Assembly (NCBI GenBank): GCA_024220525.1
Contig: JAMYWO010000007.1
Span: 174,937 to 189,584 of the forward strand
Direction of reading: 5' to 3'
Source of the DNA: Cochliopodium minus
Lineage: Eukaryota; Discosea; Himatismenida; Cochliopodiidae
DNA length: 14,648 bases
Shown: piece by piece, positions 1-9,903 of the stretch
Position numbering within the stretch: position 1 is the first letter of the stretch
Layout: the number at the start of each line of letters is the position of its first letter
Position numbers and translations under genes: made by a program
The notes under the pieces: model-generated
Told to the model about the DNA's origin: nothing
The model's database searches: none
Seen by the model: the letters and a program-made list of their open reading frames with translations, nothing else

Positions 1-70
1 TAAAAAATAAAAAATAAAAAATAAAAAATAAAAAATAAAAAATAAAAAATAAAAAATAAAAAATAAAAAA
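1..70. repeat. (TAAAAAA)n heptanucleotide repeat
   Basis: Ten perfect tandem copies of the 7-base unit TAAAAAA open the window. They lie inside the intron that follows RasGEF exon 5. The same unit, on the same strand, ends at the ambiguous base at 10985, next to the other half of a RasGEF gene. Confidence 0.97.
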
Positions 71-477
71 TATTATAACAAAAATTTAAATTAAAAAAAA
101 TGAATCAAATCAAAATAAAAACGATTGATCAAAAAGAAAATGAAGAAAAATTAAAATTGAATTCAAAATTAAAAAAAAAATATCAAATCAAATGAAAATA
201 AAAATAGTGTAATAAGATTGTTTTAAAAATGAAATAAATAAAACAAAAAATGATCTGTGTTTAAAAAAATATATTTTTTCATCAAAAACGAAAAAAGAAA
301 ACCAAAAAATGAATAAATGTAAATGTTAAAATTACAAAAAAATTACAAAAAATTGAAAATAAATTTTGTAGTCAAAAAAAAATTAAAAAATTAAAAATTA
401 AAAAATTAGAAATTAAAGAATTAAAAATTGAAAATTAAATCCTAAAAAATGAGAATTAATTAAAGTTTTGAAGTTAC
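1..477 (-). other. AT-rich intron of the RasGEF gene, running off the left edge
   Basis: No coding signal on either strand. It begins on the minus strand with donor GTAACT right after the codons for RMAD and is A-rich on the plus strand, so T-rich in the gene's sense, like the neighbouring introns. Its acceptor is not in this stretch; the best candidate in the window is at 10807-10806. Confidence 0.7.
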
Positions 478-2827
478 ATCAGCCATTCTCAGAAATTTGG
501 CATAATATTTTACACGTTCCCTGAACTTGTCTTTGGTGAGGATGGTCTGAGAAACCCAGTTGGAGATGTAGTTGAAGGAATTGATCATCTTCATGACATT
601 GGGCGCGAGATGTCTTGTCTTAGGTTTACCTGTCAATAAATAATAAAATTAAAAAGTAATTATTTGATAAAATAAAATGAAAATAAAACATTAAAAAATC
701 AATATAAAATTTAAAATTTAAAATGAAAATAATAATAAAAAATTAAAAAAATAAAATTAAAAAAATTTTAAATTTTAAAAATATAATAAATAATCAAAAA
801 GTGAAAAAACAAAAAATAATAAAAAATTAAGGAAAATGAAAAAATGAAAAAAAAAAAAAAAAAAATAAAGGAAAATGTAAAATTAATATTAAAATATAAA
901 TCAAAATTAATGTCAAATATTTTAAAAATAAATATGAAATAAAAATATGAAAATTATTGTTTTTTTTTTTTTACTCCATCTTTGCCCGAACAACTCAGTA
1001 GACTTGATGCTTTTATAAGTGGTAAAAGACCACAAGGTGAGTTGTTTGGCAAGCTCTTCCTCATCAACTTCGTCCAAGCTGAATTGGTTGGAGAACACAG
1101 TTTTGATGTTCACTTTGGGAACAGGAGGCTCTTCCCTCACTGTCAAGTTTTTATTTTGTTTGGCTGTTGCTTCTCCCGATTCCTAAAAAAATAATAAAAA
1201 AAAATAAATTTTTAAAAACAAAATTAAAACAAAATTAAAACAATAATTAAAATTAAACAAAGAAATAATAACGACAAAAAAATTGATTGTTAATAAAAAA
1301 AATATTTTCAAACTTTAAAAATTTTTAAAAAAATTAATAAGAGATTAAAATTTCTTTTTTTAAATTAAATTTTAAATTAATAATTTTTAAAAAAATAAAA
1401 AAAAAATTAAAAAAAAAAAACTTTTTTGTCAATGAAATTCAATAAATAGACGGATATTTTTTGATGGTTGTCCAACTTCAAGGTAGTGTCACAAAAAGTC
1501 CTGATTTTTTGAACTAACTCATAATCTCCGCTGTAATCATCGAAAGAGCTCTCGATCCACTTCTTGATGATGTTACTGCATCTGAGACTGATGGGCATCA
1601 CCACTTTGGCCTTCCAATCTCTCTCCGACATGCCTTCTTCCTTAGTCCCCGGAGAAACGTGGTATCTTTGAACCAATTTTTCAAAGAATCTGTTACAAAA
1701 AACAAAAAGATTTAGATCTTTTCAAACAAAAAATTTTTTTTTTTTTATTATTTATATTGATTTAAAACTGAGAATTTAATATGCACCATATAATTTGGAT
1801 CAATTTTATATCTCAACATAAGATACTAATTGTTGATAATTGAGTTTTAAATTATCATATTATCATCTTTCATGTTGATTAATATTGATCCTATTATCGA
1901 TCATATTAACAAATAAATTTTTCAATTAGAAATGAAATTTTCTATTTTTGCACTTGTGATGTAAAAATATTTCGAGTAAATTCATATATTGGATACAGTA
2001 GTACATTTTATTTTCTGAGTAGTAAATTATATATTCTGAAATTTATTTTCAATTTTTTTCTTACTTCTTTGGAGTCGCGAAAGAATTATATGTCATGATC
2101 ATAATCTTTGAGAAATTGATATCCTTCTGTGTTGCTTCAGTCAATTTCTGTATGATCATATTCAAGGATAAAGCCTTTATCAATTTATTTTCATCGTATA
2201 TGATGTTCTTTCCTTCTTTCTCCTCATCATCCCATACATTTACATCTTCATTATCTTCCTCATCTTCTTCTAATACACCCATGGTATACAATTGGGCTTC
2301 CAATTCTTGGAGATTTTGTTTTTCATTGTTTTCCTTATCCCCTATGATTCAAATTATAAAGATTGAATAGATAATCAGTGTAAATGAGTATAAAATATAA
2401 TTCATGTTGTTTAATTTATAGAACATTTAATGATCGAGGTCTTGAATCGATTTAATTTATAGAGGGAAATAATAAAATATTGAATACCTATTGTTAAATC
2501 CCATAATTTCTCTGTTTCCCTAATTGAAATTTTCAATAATGTCGATAATCTGCTCTCTTCATTCATGGCACTGAAAGTCTGTGAGATATTGGCCTCTTTC
2601 TCAAGAGACAAAGCTGTCTTTTTTAATCCTTCTAATTTGAGATGTTGTAATATCAATTGCATGGCATCTCCCTCTTGGAATGGGACGGTCTTATTATATA
2701 TTCTTCCAAATTCTGCACTTCTATCAAGCGGATTCAATCTATTTCTCATCTCTTTGACTTCTGGATGTGTGGATATTACTCTACTCAACCATTTGGATCT
2801 ATCTACCTTTTTAGTTTTGCTCTCCAT
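478..2827 (-). CDS. LisH-RasGEF_N-RasGEF (CDC25-type) Ras exchange factor, N-terminal two thirds, five exons
   Basis: Likely promotes GDP/GTP exchange on a Ras-family GTPase. I read exons 2827-2488, 2341-2065, 1689-1422, 1182-975 and 629-478, with GT-AG introns and reading frame kept at each junction (415 codons). In order: a LisH dimerisation motif at about residues 55-82 (QLILQHLKLEGLKKTALSL), an acidic linker (~135-155), a RasGEF_N domain (~160-295, with NSFATPKKFFEKLVQRY), and the start of the CDC25 catalytic domain from ~328 (AKQLTLWSFTTYKSI, then FNYISNWVSQTIL). The start is the first ATG, after an A-run. The sequence stops in mid-domain at ...RMAD with donor GTAACT at 477, phase 0, and nothing codes between there and position 1. 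The exon 3 donor, GTTTTT, is weak. Exons 1-2 use more AT-rich codons than exons 3-5. Family assignment is firm; the substrate Ras is unknown. The missing third probably lies at 10805-9904. Confidence 0.9.
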
Positions 2828-3096
2828 TTTTTTTATATATTATGCAGTTTTTTGTTTGAAAATTTTTGCAAATGTTGAGTGCCAAGAAGAAAGATTTGAA
2901 TGACTTCTTTGTTTTTAAGTTCAAAATTAAAACTTTAAAGAATAAAGTGGAATTCAAAATCATATATTTAAAGTCTTATATTTTTTGAAATCCAAATCAA
3001 TGATTCCAAATTAATAAATCTTCAAATTTCACTAAATTGAATTTTTTTCAGTGATTAAATATATATTTATATTTCCCATTTGTATAATAAAAAAAA
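2828..3096. promoter_or_regulatory. Divergent intergenic region between the RasGEF and PX genes
   Basis: The 269 bases between two head-to-head ATGs (2827 on minus, 3097 on plus) must hold both 5' flanks. Both starts follow runs of A in sense (AAAAATGG and AAAAATGT), a common context in AT-rich protists. I cannot point to a defined TATA box or factor site: the whole stretch is AT-rich, with TATATTTATA-like segments near 3060-3075 that would occur by chance. Confidence 0.5.
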
Positions 3097-5651
3097 ATGT
3101 TTGAAAGGGTCCCTAATAATGAGAATATTCAGGAAGAGGTTGACTATTGGAAAAATATAGCTAAAGAATCAATGCAGAAAGTAAGCTTGCTTCAAGAAGC
3201 GGTCGATCTGATGAAGGAACACAGAACAGAATTGTATAGAGAGAAAATGGATTTGGAAAAAGTTAATATAATCAAATCAAATCATATATCACCCAATTAA
3301 TTTATAACTAAAAAAATATTATTAATTTAATTTAGAGAGTGGATTATTTGGAAAAGCTATTGGTAATATATCATCAAGAAAAAACAAAATTATTTCATTT
3401 CCCCAAAATAATTTCAATTCAAATATTTTCATATCATCCAAAGAATTTCAAATTTTGCATATTGATTTTAAAATAATATTTTTATTTTTTAATGTGTTTT
3501 GACAAATATACTCATTATGATTCTCACTCATTAAATTGATAACGAAAAAACTTTTTTTATTCTAGAAATTGTATGAAAAGAAGAAGCCCACCAAATTACC
3601 ACGTACATTTCACAAAATCAAGAATATTAATCGAATTTTTTTATATTAACCATTTGACAACAAATATAGCCGTACCAATGCCCAAACAATTATCCAATGG
3701 AGATAATGAAGAGATATCTCTCACACCAGGAGGACCTAAAACAATTATGATCAAAAAGAATATGGAAGGGACGAGCAATACAGAGATCTACGCAACATTG
3801 ACAAAGAGGCCAAAATTGCCTCCCAAAAAAAATAGCATCCTCAATTTGCATGAATCAAATGGACCCATAAAGCTCATTTTAGTGAGAAATTCAGGGGAGA
3901 GGAAAAACACGATATTGGATAGAAATTCAAAGACAGATATCAGAACAACATTATCAACAAATCACAACAATACAAATCTATCGAATAATAATCTTTCAAT
4001 CAGCACAAATATTGAGCAAATGGATTCCAACAAAACAAATAACAACAATAATAATGAATATAATCAAATCAGCCATATAGGAACACCAAGGGTGATCTCC
4101 AGTCATAATAATATAAGCAATAATATCAATAATATCAGCAATAATAGCAGCAATTATGAATCTACGGAGGATAGGACATCTCCCATCAAAGTCACCACGG
4201 AGAGATCCTCCGACAAGATTCTTGGATCCTCCAACATCGAGAAGATCATCACCAATGAGAGATCCTCTACTGATCCCAAAAAACCCCGCCACGCTTCCAA
4301 AACCTTCAACAGTGGTAAGCTTCAAGAGAGTTTTAACAATGATCAGTGGGACAACAAAAACTACAGATCTTCAACAATGTCTAGCCCAAGTGTTCTGGGT
4401 AAAAAAAAAAAAAAAATCTTTTTTTTTGAGTCATTTTTTTTTGTATCAATTTTTATCCCACAAAAACAAAATTATCACCATATTATAATAAAAAAATACT
4501 ACAACATTCTGAGCACTTGAAATTTAATTTTGATTTCTTTTAATTTTATCAATTTAAAACCTGTAACATAACATTTAATAAAGTACCTCTTGGGTGGAAA
4601 TAAATATTTCAAATATTTTGAGAGTCAACTTCGGTTGTTTAACCTACTTGTGATAATTTTTTGATCGATCATAATTTTGTTGTTATTGAGGATCTACTAT
4701 GAAAAATTTTTTTTTTTAATTTTAAAAGACAAATTAAATTTTTTATTTCTTCTTTTTTTCTTAATTTAGACCAATCAATTTTAAATTTTTTCTTAAATTT
4801 AGAAAAACTAGACAAAAAAACAGTGACAGCAAAATATCAGCCTTCTCCTGTTAAACCCATCAAAACGAGCAGTGATCTCAGCCAATCACTAAGCAACATC
4901 GGAAGCAGCAACAACCTTCTGTCGATGTCCAAAGAAGACAAAAATGTGATTTACACAAAAAGAATGTCCGAATACCCGGGCAAAGACGAAGACTTCGACG
5001 CGCCTCATGGCTTGTTGCTCAAGATCAACAGATCTACTAGCCCCAACAACGAGACAGGCACTATTATTTATATCATCAAAGTTAAAACTGAAGACAGCAC
5101 TTGGTTTGCTCCGAGAAGGTATAACCAGTTTCATCATTTATGGCATAAGGTATTTTTTTATTTTTTTTTTATCAAGTACTTAAATTTTCATTATTTTTTT
5201 AAAAATAATTAAAATTTGTCATTTTTTTTTCAATTTAAATAAAAATAATTATATTTTTAATTTTTTATCAATATTTTAATTAAAAATTCTTTTTATATTA
5301 ATTACATTTTTTTTTATATTTTATTTGAAAAATTTTAATTTTTAATTTTTTAAATTGTCAAAATTTTTTTTTTAGCTTTCTGAAAAAGTCAATGAAGAAA
5401 TTCCGATCCCTCCCAAAAAAACTTTTGGAAAGACCCAAGAGTATCTATCTGAGAGAATGAAGGGTAAATAAAAAAAAAAAAAAATGAAAAAAAAAAAGAA
5501 CTAAATTAAAGTTTTTTTGTGAATTTAATCTAATTTATTTTTTTTGAATTAAATTTATTTATTTGAATTAAATTTCTCATTTTTTTTGTTTTTTGTTTTT
5601 TGTTTTTTATTTTTTAGTTTTANAACCTCTTCAAGAAAAGTTAATTTGTTC
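3097..5651 (+). CDS. PX-domain protein with N-terminal coiled coil and Asn-rich linker, C-terminus not contiguous
   Basis: Probable phosphoinositide-binding peripheral membrane protein. My exon model is 3097-3261, 3336-3362, 3566-3602, 3670-4398, 4803-5149, 5376-5463 and 5618-5651; phases agree at every junction. Residues 1-75 are charged and predicted helical/coiled coil. The long exon 4 is low complexity (runs of N and S, KRPKLPPKKN). A PX domain spans ~388-480: a beta strand IIYIIKVK, the signature RRYNQFHHL for PI3P-type binding, the PPK loop (IPIPPKK) and SERMK. Exon 7 contains the ambiguous base 5623, which makes one codon NAA (K, E, Q or stop). Its donor at 5652 leaves phase 2, which fits the exon at 11128 but not the one at 5900. 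A rival model skips exon 7 and splices exon 6 (phase 1) to 5900. Exons 2-3 are small and the least certain. Confidence 0.78.
5588..5617 (+). repeat. (GTTTTTT)n heptanucleotide tract forming a polypyrimidine/acceptor
   Basis: G at 5588, 5595 and 5602, then A at 5609 and 5616, are spaced exactly seven bases apart by T runs. The last unit provides the TTTTTTAG acceptor of PX exon 7, so a simple repeat seems to double as the polypyrimidine tract. Confidence 0.8.
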
Positions 5652-5861
5652 GTGACACCTGTAACTATTTTTTAATTTTTTTTTATTTTTAACTTTTTTT
5701 ATTTTTTATTTTTTTTTATTTTTTTTTATTTTTCATTTTTTTCATTTTATTTTTTTATTTTTTATTTTTAATTTCGATTGTTTTTTATTTTATAATTTGT
5801 TTTTTATTATTGTTATTTTTTTAATTAAACAATTTTTTTTTGTTTTTTTATTTTTTTTTTA

Positions 5862-5893
<32 letters not shown>

Positions 5894-5899
5894 TAAAAG
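5652..5899 (+). other. T-rich low-complexity stretch, probable hidden assembly junction
   Basis: Almost entirely T runs broken by A. It begins as the intron after PX exon 7 (donor GTGACA at 5652) and ends with acceptor AAAAG at 5899 before an unrelated-looking exon. The phases of these two exons do not match (2 against a required 1), which suggests that the two ends belong to different introns joined here. Confidence 0.5.
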
Positions 5900-6153
5900 G
5901 AGGGTTTTTAGTGCTTGGAGGATCTACTTTTGAGAAAAACAACCACATTTCTTTTGATGAAAGAGTTTTTTATGTTTATCCAAGCGACCAAAAAGGAGAC
6001 CAAGTGTGGAAATATTGGGAAGATGAAAACACAGAAATAGTTATCTACAAAAAATCAGGCAAGTATTCCCTTTCCAGCAACAATTTCAAAAATGTAAAGT
6101 TTATTGTGATAAATGATACTAACAAGGAAAAAGTTTTTGAAGAAATAATTTAA
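5900..6153 (+). CDS. Unassigned terminal exon, 5' part not visible
   Basis: An open frame of about 84 codons with protein-like composition, ending in TAA at 6151-6153. It follows a T-rich tract and acceptor AAAAG, and has no ATG before its conserved-looking part, so it is best read as the last exon of a larger gene. It reads GGFLVLGGSTFEKNNHISF..., then alternates aromatic, charged and beta-prone segments (RVFYVYPSDQ, VWKYWED, IVIYKKSGKYSL, VKFIVIND). The short GG-containing start recalls a kelch blade, but the repeat pattern is not continued. I do not recognise the family. It could be an alternative C-terminus of the PX gene (exon 6 phase 1 fits), but it does not look like the end of a PX domain. 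It converges on the minus-strand piece at 6238. Confidence 0.5.
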
Positions 6154-6237
6154 AGAAAAAAAATAAATCTTTTATTTAATGTGTTTTTCTTGTTTTTTTT
6201 TTTGCCTGTTTCATTTTAATTTTTTTATTTATTATTT

Positions 6238-6549
6238 TTATTTATTTGCTTTTTTTCCATAACCATTGAAAAAATTTATTTTTTCTCCATTTTTTGTCAA
6301 AACTTCGAAACGAGTTCCCATCTTCTCATCAAATCTTTCTGTCTTTGAATAATGACCATTTTTGGACATGAGAGAGTTTTTCAGCTTTAAAAATTTTTTC
6401 TTTTCACCCAACCCGTGGAGCACGTAGAACTCGTTGGGAGTTTTGATGAGGATGTTGAGGTCTTCCAAGTAGGTTGACGCTCCCTTGTTGAAGGTGTTTT
6501 CGAAAAAGGAAAAGAATATTGCTTTTTGGAGTACAAAAAATAGATCCAC
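6238..6549 (-). CDS. Unassigned minus-strand coding piece, terminal exon or gene fragment
   Basis: A minus-strand open frame ending in TAA at 6240-6238. Its middle (6500-6290) has codons much richer in G+C than the flanks, as in true exons here: NKGASTYLEDLNILIKTPNE, then FYVLHGLGEKKK and a basic, lysine-rich tail ending KKANK. There is no in-frame ATG at the 5' end. The upstream part is hydrophobic and T-rich and may be intron; possible acceptors on minus lie near 6522 (CCAAAAAG) and 6558 (AAAAAAAG). Only AT repeats separate it from the TPR stop at 6854, so no 5' exon is available in place. It may be the relic of a gene or a rearranged 3' end. Family not recognised. Confidence 0.45.
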   Translation of the reverse strand: MDLFFVLQKAIFFSFFENTFNKGASTYLEDLNILIKTPNEFYVLHGLGEKKKFLKLKNSLMSKNGHYSKTERFDEKMGTRFEVLTKNGEKINFFNGYGKKANK

Positions 6550-6853
6550 AATTTCTTTTTTTCAAAATAAAAATATAAATAAATAAAATATTAAAAAATA
6601 AATTAAATAAATTTAACACCAAAAATATTTCATGTTAATATTTAATAAAAATTTTGATTAAGATAAAAAATAAAAATACAAAAAAATTAAATAATAAATA
6701 ATAAATAATAAATAATAAATAATAAATAATAAATAAAAAATAATAAATAATAAATAATAAATAATAAATAAAAAATAAAAAATAAAAAATAAAAAAAAAA
6801 TAAATAAATGATTAATGATAAATAAATTAAACTTTTATTAATGAATAAAATAA
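6550..6853. repeat. AT-only spacer with heptanucleotide repeats
   Basis: No coding signal. From about 6690 to 6735 the sequence is a 7-base tandem repeat of the type AATAATA; it reappears at about 6740-6768 and turns into AAAAATA units at about 6769-6790. It also serves as the 3' flank of the TPR gene; AATAAA-like polyadenylation hexamers are too common to be informative. Confidence 0.75.
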
Positions 6854-7796
6854 TTAATGACAATTACATTTGGGCTCCCAAGTTTTTATTTTTTTTTTAA
6901 TTTCAAGCTCGCACTTTCTCATTTTCTCTGTTATGACTTTTTCAGGGCTGGGCAAAGATAATCTGTAAGCTGCTCTGTTCCGAATAATAGAAATAATAAA
7001 AATGACAAAAATAAATTAATAATGTTAAAATAAAATAAAAAAATGAAAAATAAAAAATAAAATTAAAAAAAAATTAATAATGTTAAAAAATAAAAAATAT
7101 TTAAAAAAAAACAATAAAAAATATTTTACTCAAAATCATAGTAAGCGTTCAAGAAGTCACCTTTTCCTTCGAAGCTGCAGCCACGTCTGTACCACCCCTT
7201 GTTGTTTTTCCCGTCCTGGATGTTGAGGACTTTGTTGGCGTAGTTGATGGCAGTGGAGAAGTCGTTGAGTTTGAGGGCGCACATCGATATGTTGTTACTT
7301 TTTTAAAAAGAAAATTAAAAAATTAATTTAAAAATTTTTGATAAATTAATATTCTGTGAATTTATTTTTATTTTTTATTTTTCTTTTAACTTACTATAAA
7401 TTCTCATTGTTTTGATCATGTTCCAAGGCCTTGATATAGGTCTCGATGGCCTTGTTGAATTCTCCCTTCTTGAATAATTTATTTCCTTCTTCCTTCAACA
7501 TGACTGCCTACATATATGAATGAATGAATAGGGTGGTTTAATAAATGGATATATGAGTTAATAAATGAAAATAAATAAAGTATGAAATATTATATTATCA
7601 GTAAATATAGCAGCTGGATTGACTATATGAAGATAAAGATTATAGGATGTCCTACCATTTGTGATGATATGTTCGAATTCAACACGGGCTCCTCCTTCTT
7701 CTCTTCAGATGAGGATTCATCTTCATCATCTACATCATCAGAGTTATCCTCTTCAGTATCAGTACGAATATCATCATTTTCATCATCACTACTCAT
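6854..7796 (-). CDS. Small TPR protein with a complete Hsp70/Hsp90 carboxylate clamp
   Basis: Likely cytosolic co-chaperone that binds the EEVD tail of Hsp70 or Hsp90. Exons 7796-7656, 7507-7395, 7297-7130 and 6974-6854 join in frame to 180 residues. Residues 1-47 are acidic and Ser-rich with a KKEE patch. Three TPR repeats follow. TPR1 has KEEGNKLFKKGEFNKAI, TPR2 has NNISMCALKLNDFSTAI, TPR3 has KGWYRRGCSFEGKGDFLNAY. All five two-carboxylate clamp positions are present (K and N of KEEGN, N of YNN, K and R of KGWYR). The C-terminal helix SPEKVITEKMRKCELEIKKK is charged, and the protein ends CNCH. No catalytic or J domain is visible, so it is a bare clamp adaptor. The start is the first ATG, directly followed by the acidic leader. 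Downstream of the kelch gene on the same strand. The clamp reading is family knowledge; the partner is inferred. Confidence 0.9.
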
Positions 7797-8345
7797 CTTT
7801 ACAATTTTTTTTTTTCTTTAATCATTTTTTTCTCAAAAATAAAAACAAGATTAATATTCTTGTCCCTTTCAAATATTAATTTTAAAAAAACTCTTTTTAA
7901 TAATTAATTTTGAATCGAAACAATCAAATGTTATTTTTGAAGATTTTAAATATTTGTTTGAAAAATGAAGAAAAACAATAAATGTTTGAAGAAAATTTTT
8001 TTTTTGGACTAATGATTTTTTTTTCGTTTTGACAATGTCAAATTCAAAATCATTTTTAAAATATTTTACCAATTTTGAATTAAATAAAAATTATTTAAAA
8101 TAAAAATTTAATTCTCGGAAATTTATTTTATCATGTTTGAAATTGAAAATTTAACTTAATTTTAAAAATAAATAAAATTTAGAGAATTGTCTTTACTATG
8201 GATGAAGTTTTTTGAAAAACTCAAAATCTTTTTAAAAAATTGTTGGCCATTGAAAACGAAATCAAATCCTTTTCTTTTTTTTTTAAAAGTTTTTATTGAC
8301 CAAAAACTCATTGAGTTTAATTTATAAAAAAACAAGTTTTGGTTT
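7797..8345. other. Intergenic stretch between kelch stop and TPR start
   Basis: About 550 AT-rich bases. Short open frames here have intron-like composition and no recognisable motif. It must contain the kelch 3' flank and the TPR promoter. I see no RNA gene or defined regulatory site. Confidence 0.6.
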
Positions 8346-9794
8346 TCAAATGTTGCGAGAGAGGAACTGAAATAAATAATGGAGAAGAACTTTGGGGAGA
8401 GGAAACTTTGTTCTGAAATACATGTGAATTAACGAAAGATAAAAAACTTGATTTAGAAAAGTGGAAGGAAAACTCAAATGATTCTCTTTGCTCCATTTTC
8501 CTCTCTGAAACAATTTGATGGCATAACAATTTCTCAAAACAGAAGGAGTGTCTGTCATGCCACCAAGCAAGTAAAACTTTCCATGATGGCAAACAGAAGA
8601 ATGACAGTTATAAGTTTCTACAGCTTCATCACTTCTTTTTTTTTTGAAGGGAATCACTGTCCAATGGTTCGTTTTGAGATCAAAAGCCCAAATCTCTCTG
8701 CTTCCGTTTGAAGGACCGTAAACATAAAAAATGTCTCCTTCAATCGCAAAACCACAATCTCTCACTCTAATCACATATTCAGTTTTGTTGTAAGGACTGC
8801 AATCCAAAACTTTCCATTTCTCTCGTTTGACATCGTACAAGATGAAGCTCGATTGCTTTTCTTTTCCACTCCCCCCATAAATATAAAAATTGTTTTCGTA
8901 AACAAAAAAACAGTGTGAAAACCTTCCTCCATATTTTATTTTTAACTAAAAACTCGCTCCATTCTTTTTTGATTAAATCAAATTTATAAAGTTTTTTGAC
9001 CAGTTCGTCATGATCTTTAGTCCCATTTATATAAAAAAACTCTCCTTCAACAAACCCTTTTACAGAATTTGCAGAATAAGGTGCGTTTTGGAGTTTTTCC
9101 CACTCCTTTTTGTCCAAGTCGAAACTCCATGTGTCATTTAGAAACCGATGCTGTAGTTTTTCCCCCCAAACCCAGAACATATAATCATCTTGTTTTGGTA
9201 CAAGCCTGATGCACACTCTATTCTTTCGCATGGAACTTCTTTGGAATTGTACATTACTTTTTCCCATTTTGCGGTTTTTCTCATTTTTTATATAAATAAT
9301 AATATTTAATGAAATATAAACAATTATGATTAAATAAAATTTCTTAAATTTCTTTTCATCAAAATTTGTTTTAAATTTTGTTTTGTTATTGACTTTTTGA
9401 TTTTTTTTATTTCATTTTTTATTTATTTATTCAATTCAATTAATTTTCTAAGGAAAATTTTGTTTTGGTTGATTAATATCTTCTACTATATAATTGATAA
9501 TTGTCCCCAGATTAACATTTTTTGATTAAAATACGTTATTTTTGCTTAAATAATGTATTTTTTTTACTTTGTGGTATCTAGTTCCCACATTGAATTGGAA
9601 AATGATGAATGTCCATCTGTTTTTCCTCCAAAAAGATAAATTTTGTCTTTATATACAACACTGGAGCAACCATGCTATCAAAAAAAAAAGAAATAAATGA
9701 ATCGATTCAATAGAATTTATCTTTGATTATTCTTTACAATAGGAATTGGAAGATTATTTATTTTTTTAATAAAAATTTCTTCAGATTTTTTCAT
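8346..9794 (-). CDS. Six-repeat kelch (beta-propeller) protein gene with two compensating frameshifts
   Basis: Probable protein-interaction scaffold. Exon 1 is 9794-9738 (19 residues, MKKSEEIF...), exon 2 9674-9568, exon 3 9279-8346. Exon 2 carries blade 1 (VVYKDKIYLFGGKTDG...MWELD). Exon 3 carries blades 2-6: MIICSGFGGKN...FLNDTWSFD, EFFYINGTKD...LYKFDLIKKEW, NNFYIYGGSGK...LYDVKREKW, DIFYVYGPSN...IWAFDLKTNHW and KFYLLGGMTD. Six blades would close a propeller. The frame is broken twice: near 9141-9167 (one base too few, possibly in a run of six C on plus) and near 8935-8950 (one base too many, A/T runs). The outer parts are in the same frame, so the errors cancel. Both are in or near homopolymers, so consensus errors are likelier than decay. 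A ~45-residue hydrophobic tail after blade 6 is unassigned. No BTB or F-box seen. Confidence 0.8.
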
Positions 9795-9903
9795 TTTTTT
9801 TTTTTAATTTTTTTTGATTTAACTTTTTTTTTTAAAATCAATTTTTTTCAAAATCAAAAAAAGATTTGTGAAGAGAAAAACAAATTTTTTTTTTTAATTG
9901 AAA

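Noticed and set aside
2565-2903. Plus-strand frame of 112 codons opposite RasGEF exon 1
   Set aside because: The minus strand has a LisH domain, correct splice sites and a frame continuing through the next exons; the plus frame is its shadow.
3996-4325. Minus-strand frame of 109 codons with I-rich hydrophobic runs
   Set aside because: It is the reverse of the Asn/Ser-rich part of PX exon 4: AAT repeats read as ATT give isoleucine runs.
4399-4802. Possible coding or RNA gene in the less AT-rich part near 4570-4700
   Set aside because: No frame is open and protein-like, no tRNA-like stems were visible, and the stretch is bounded by a donor and acceptor that keep the PX frame.
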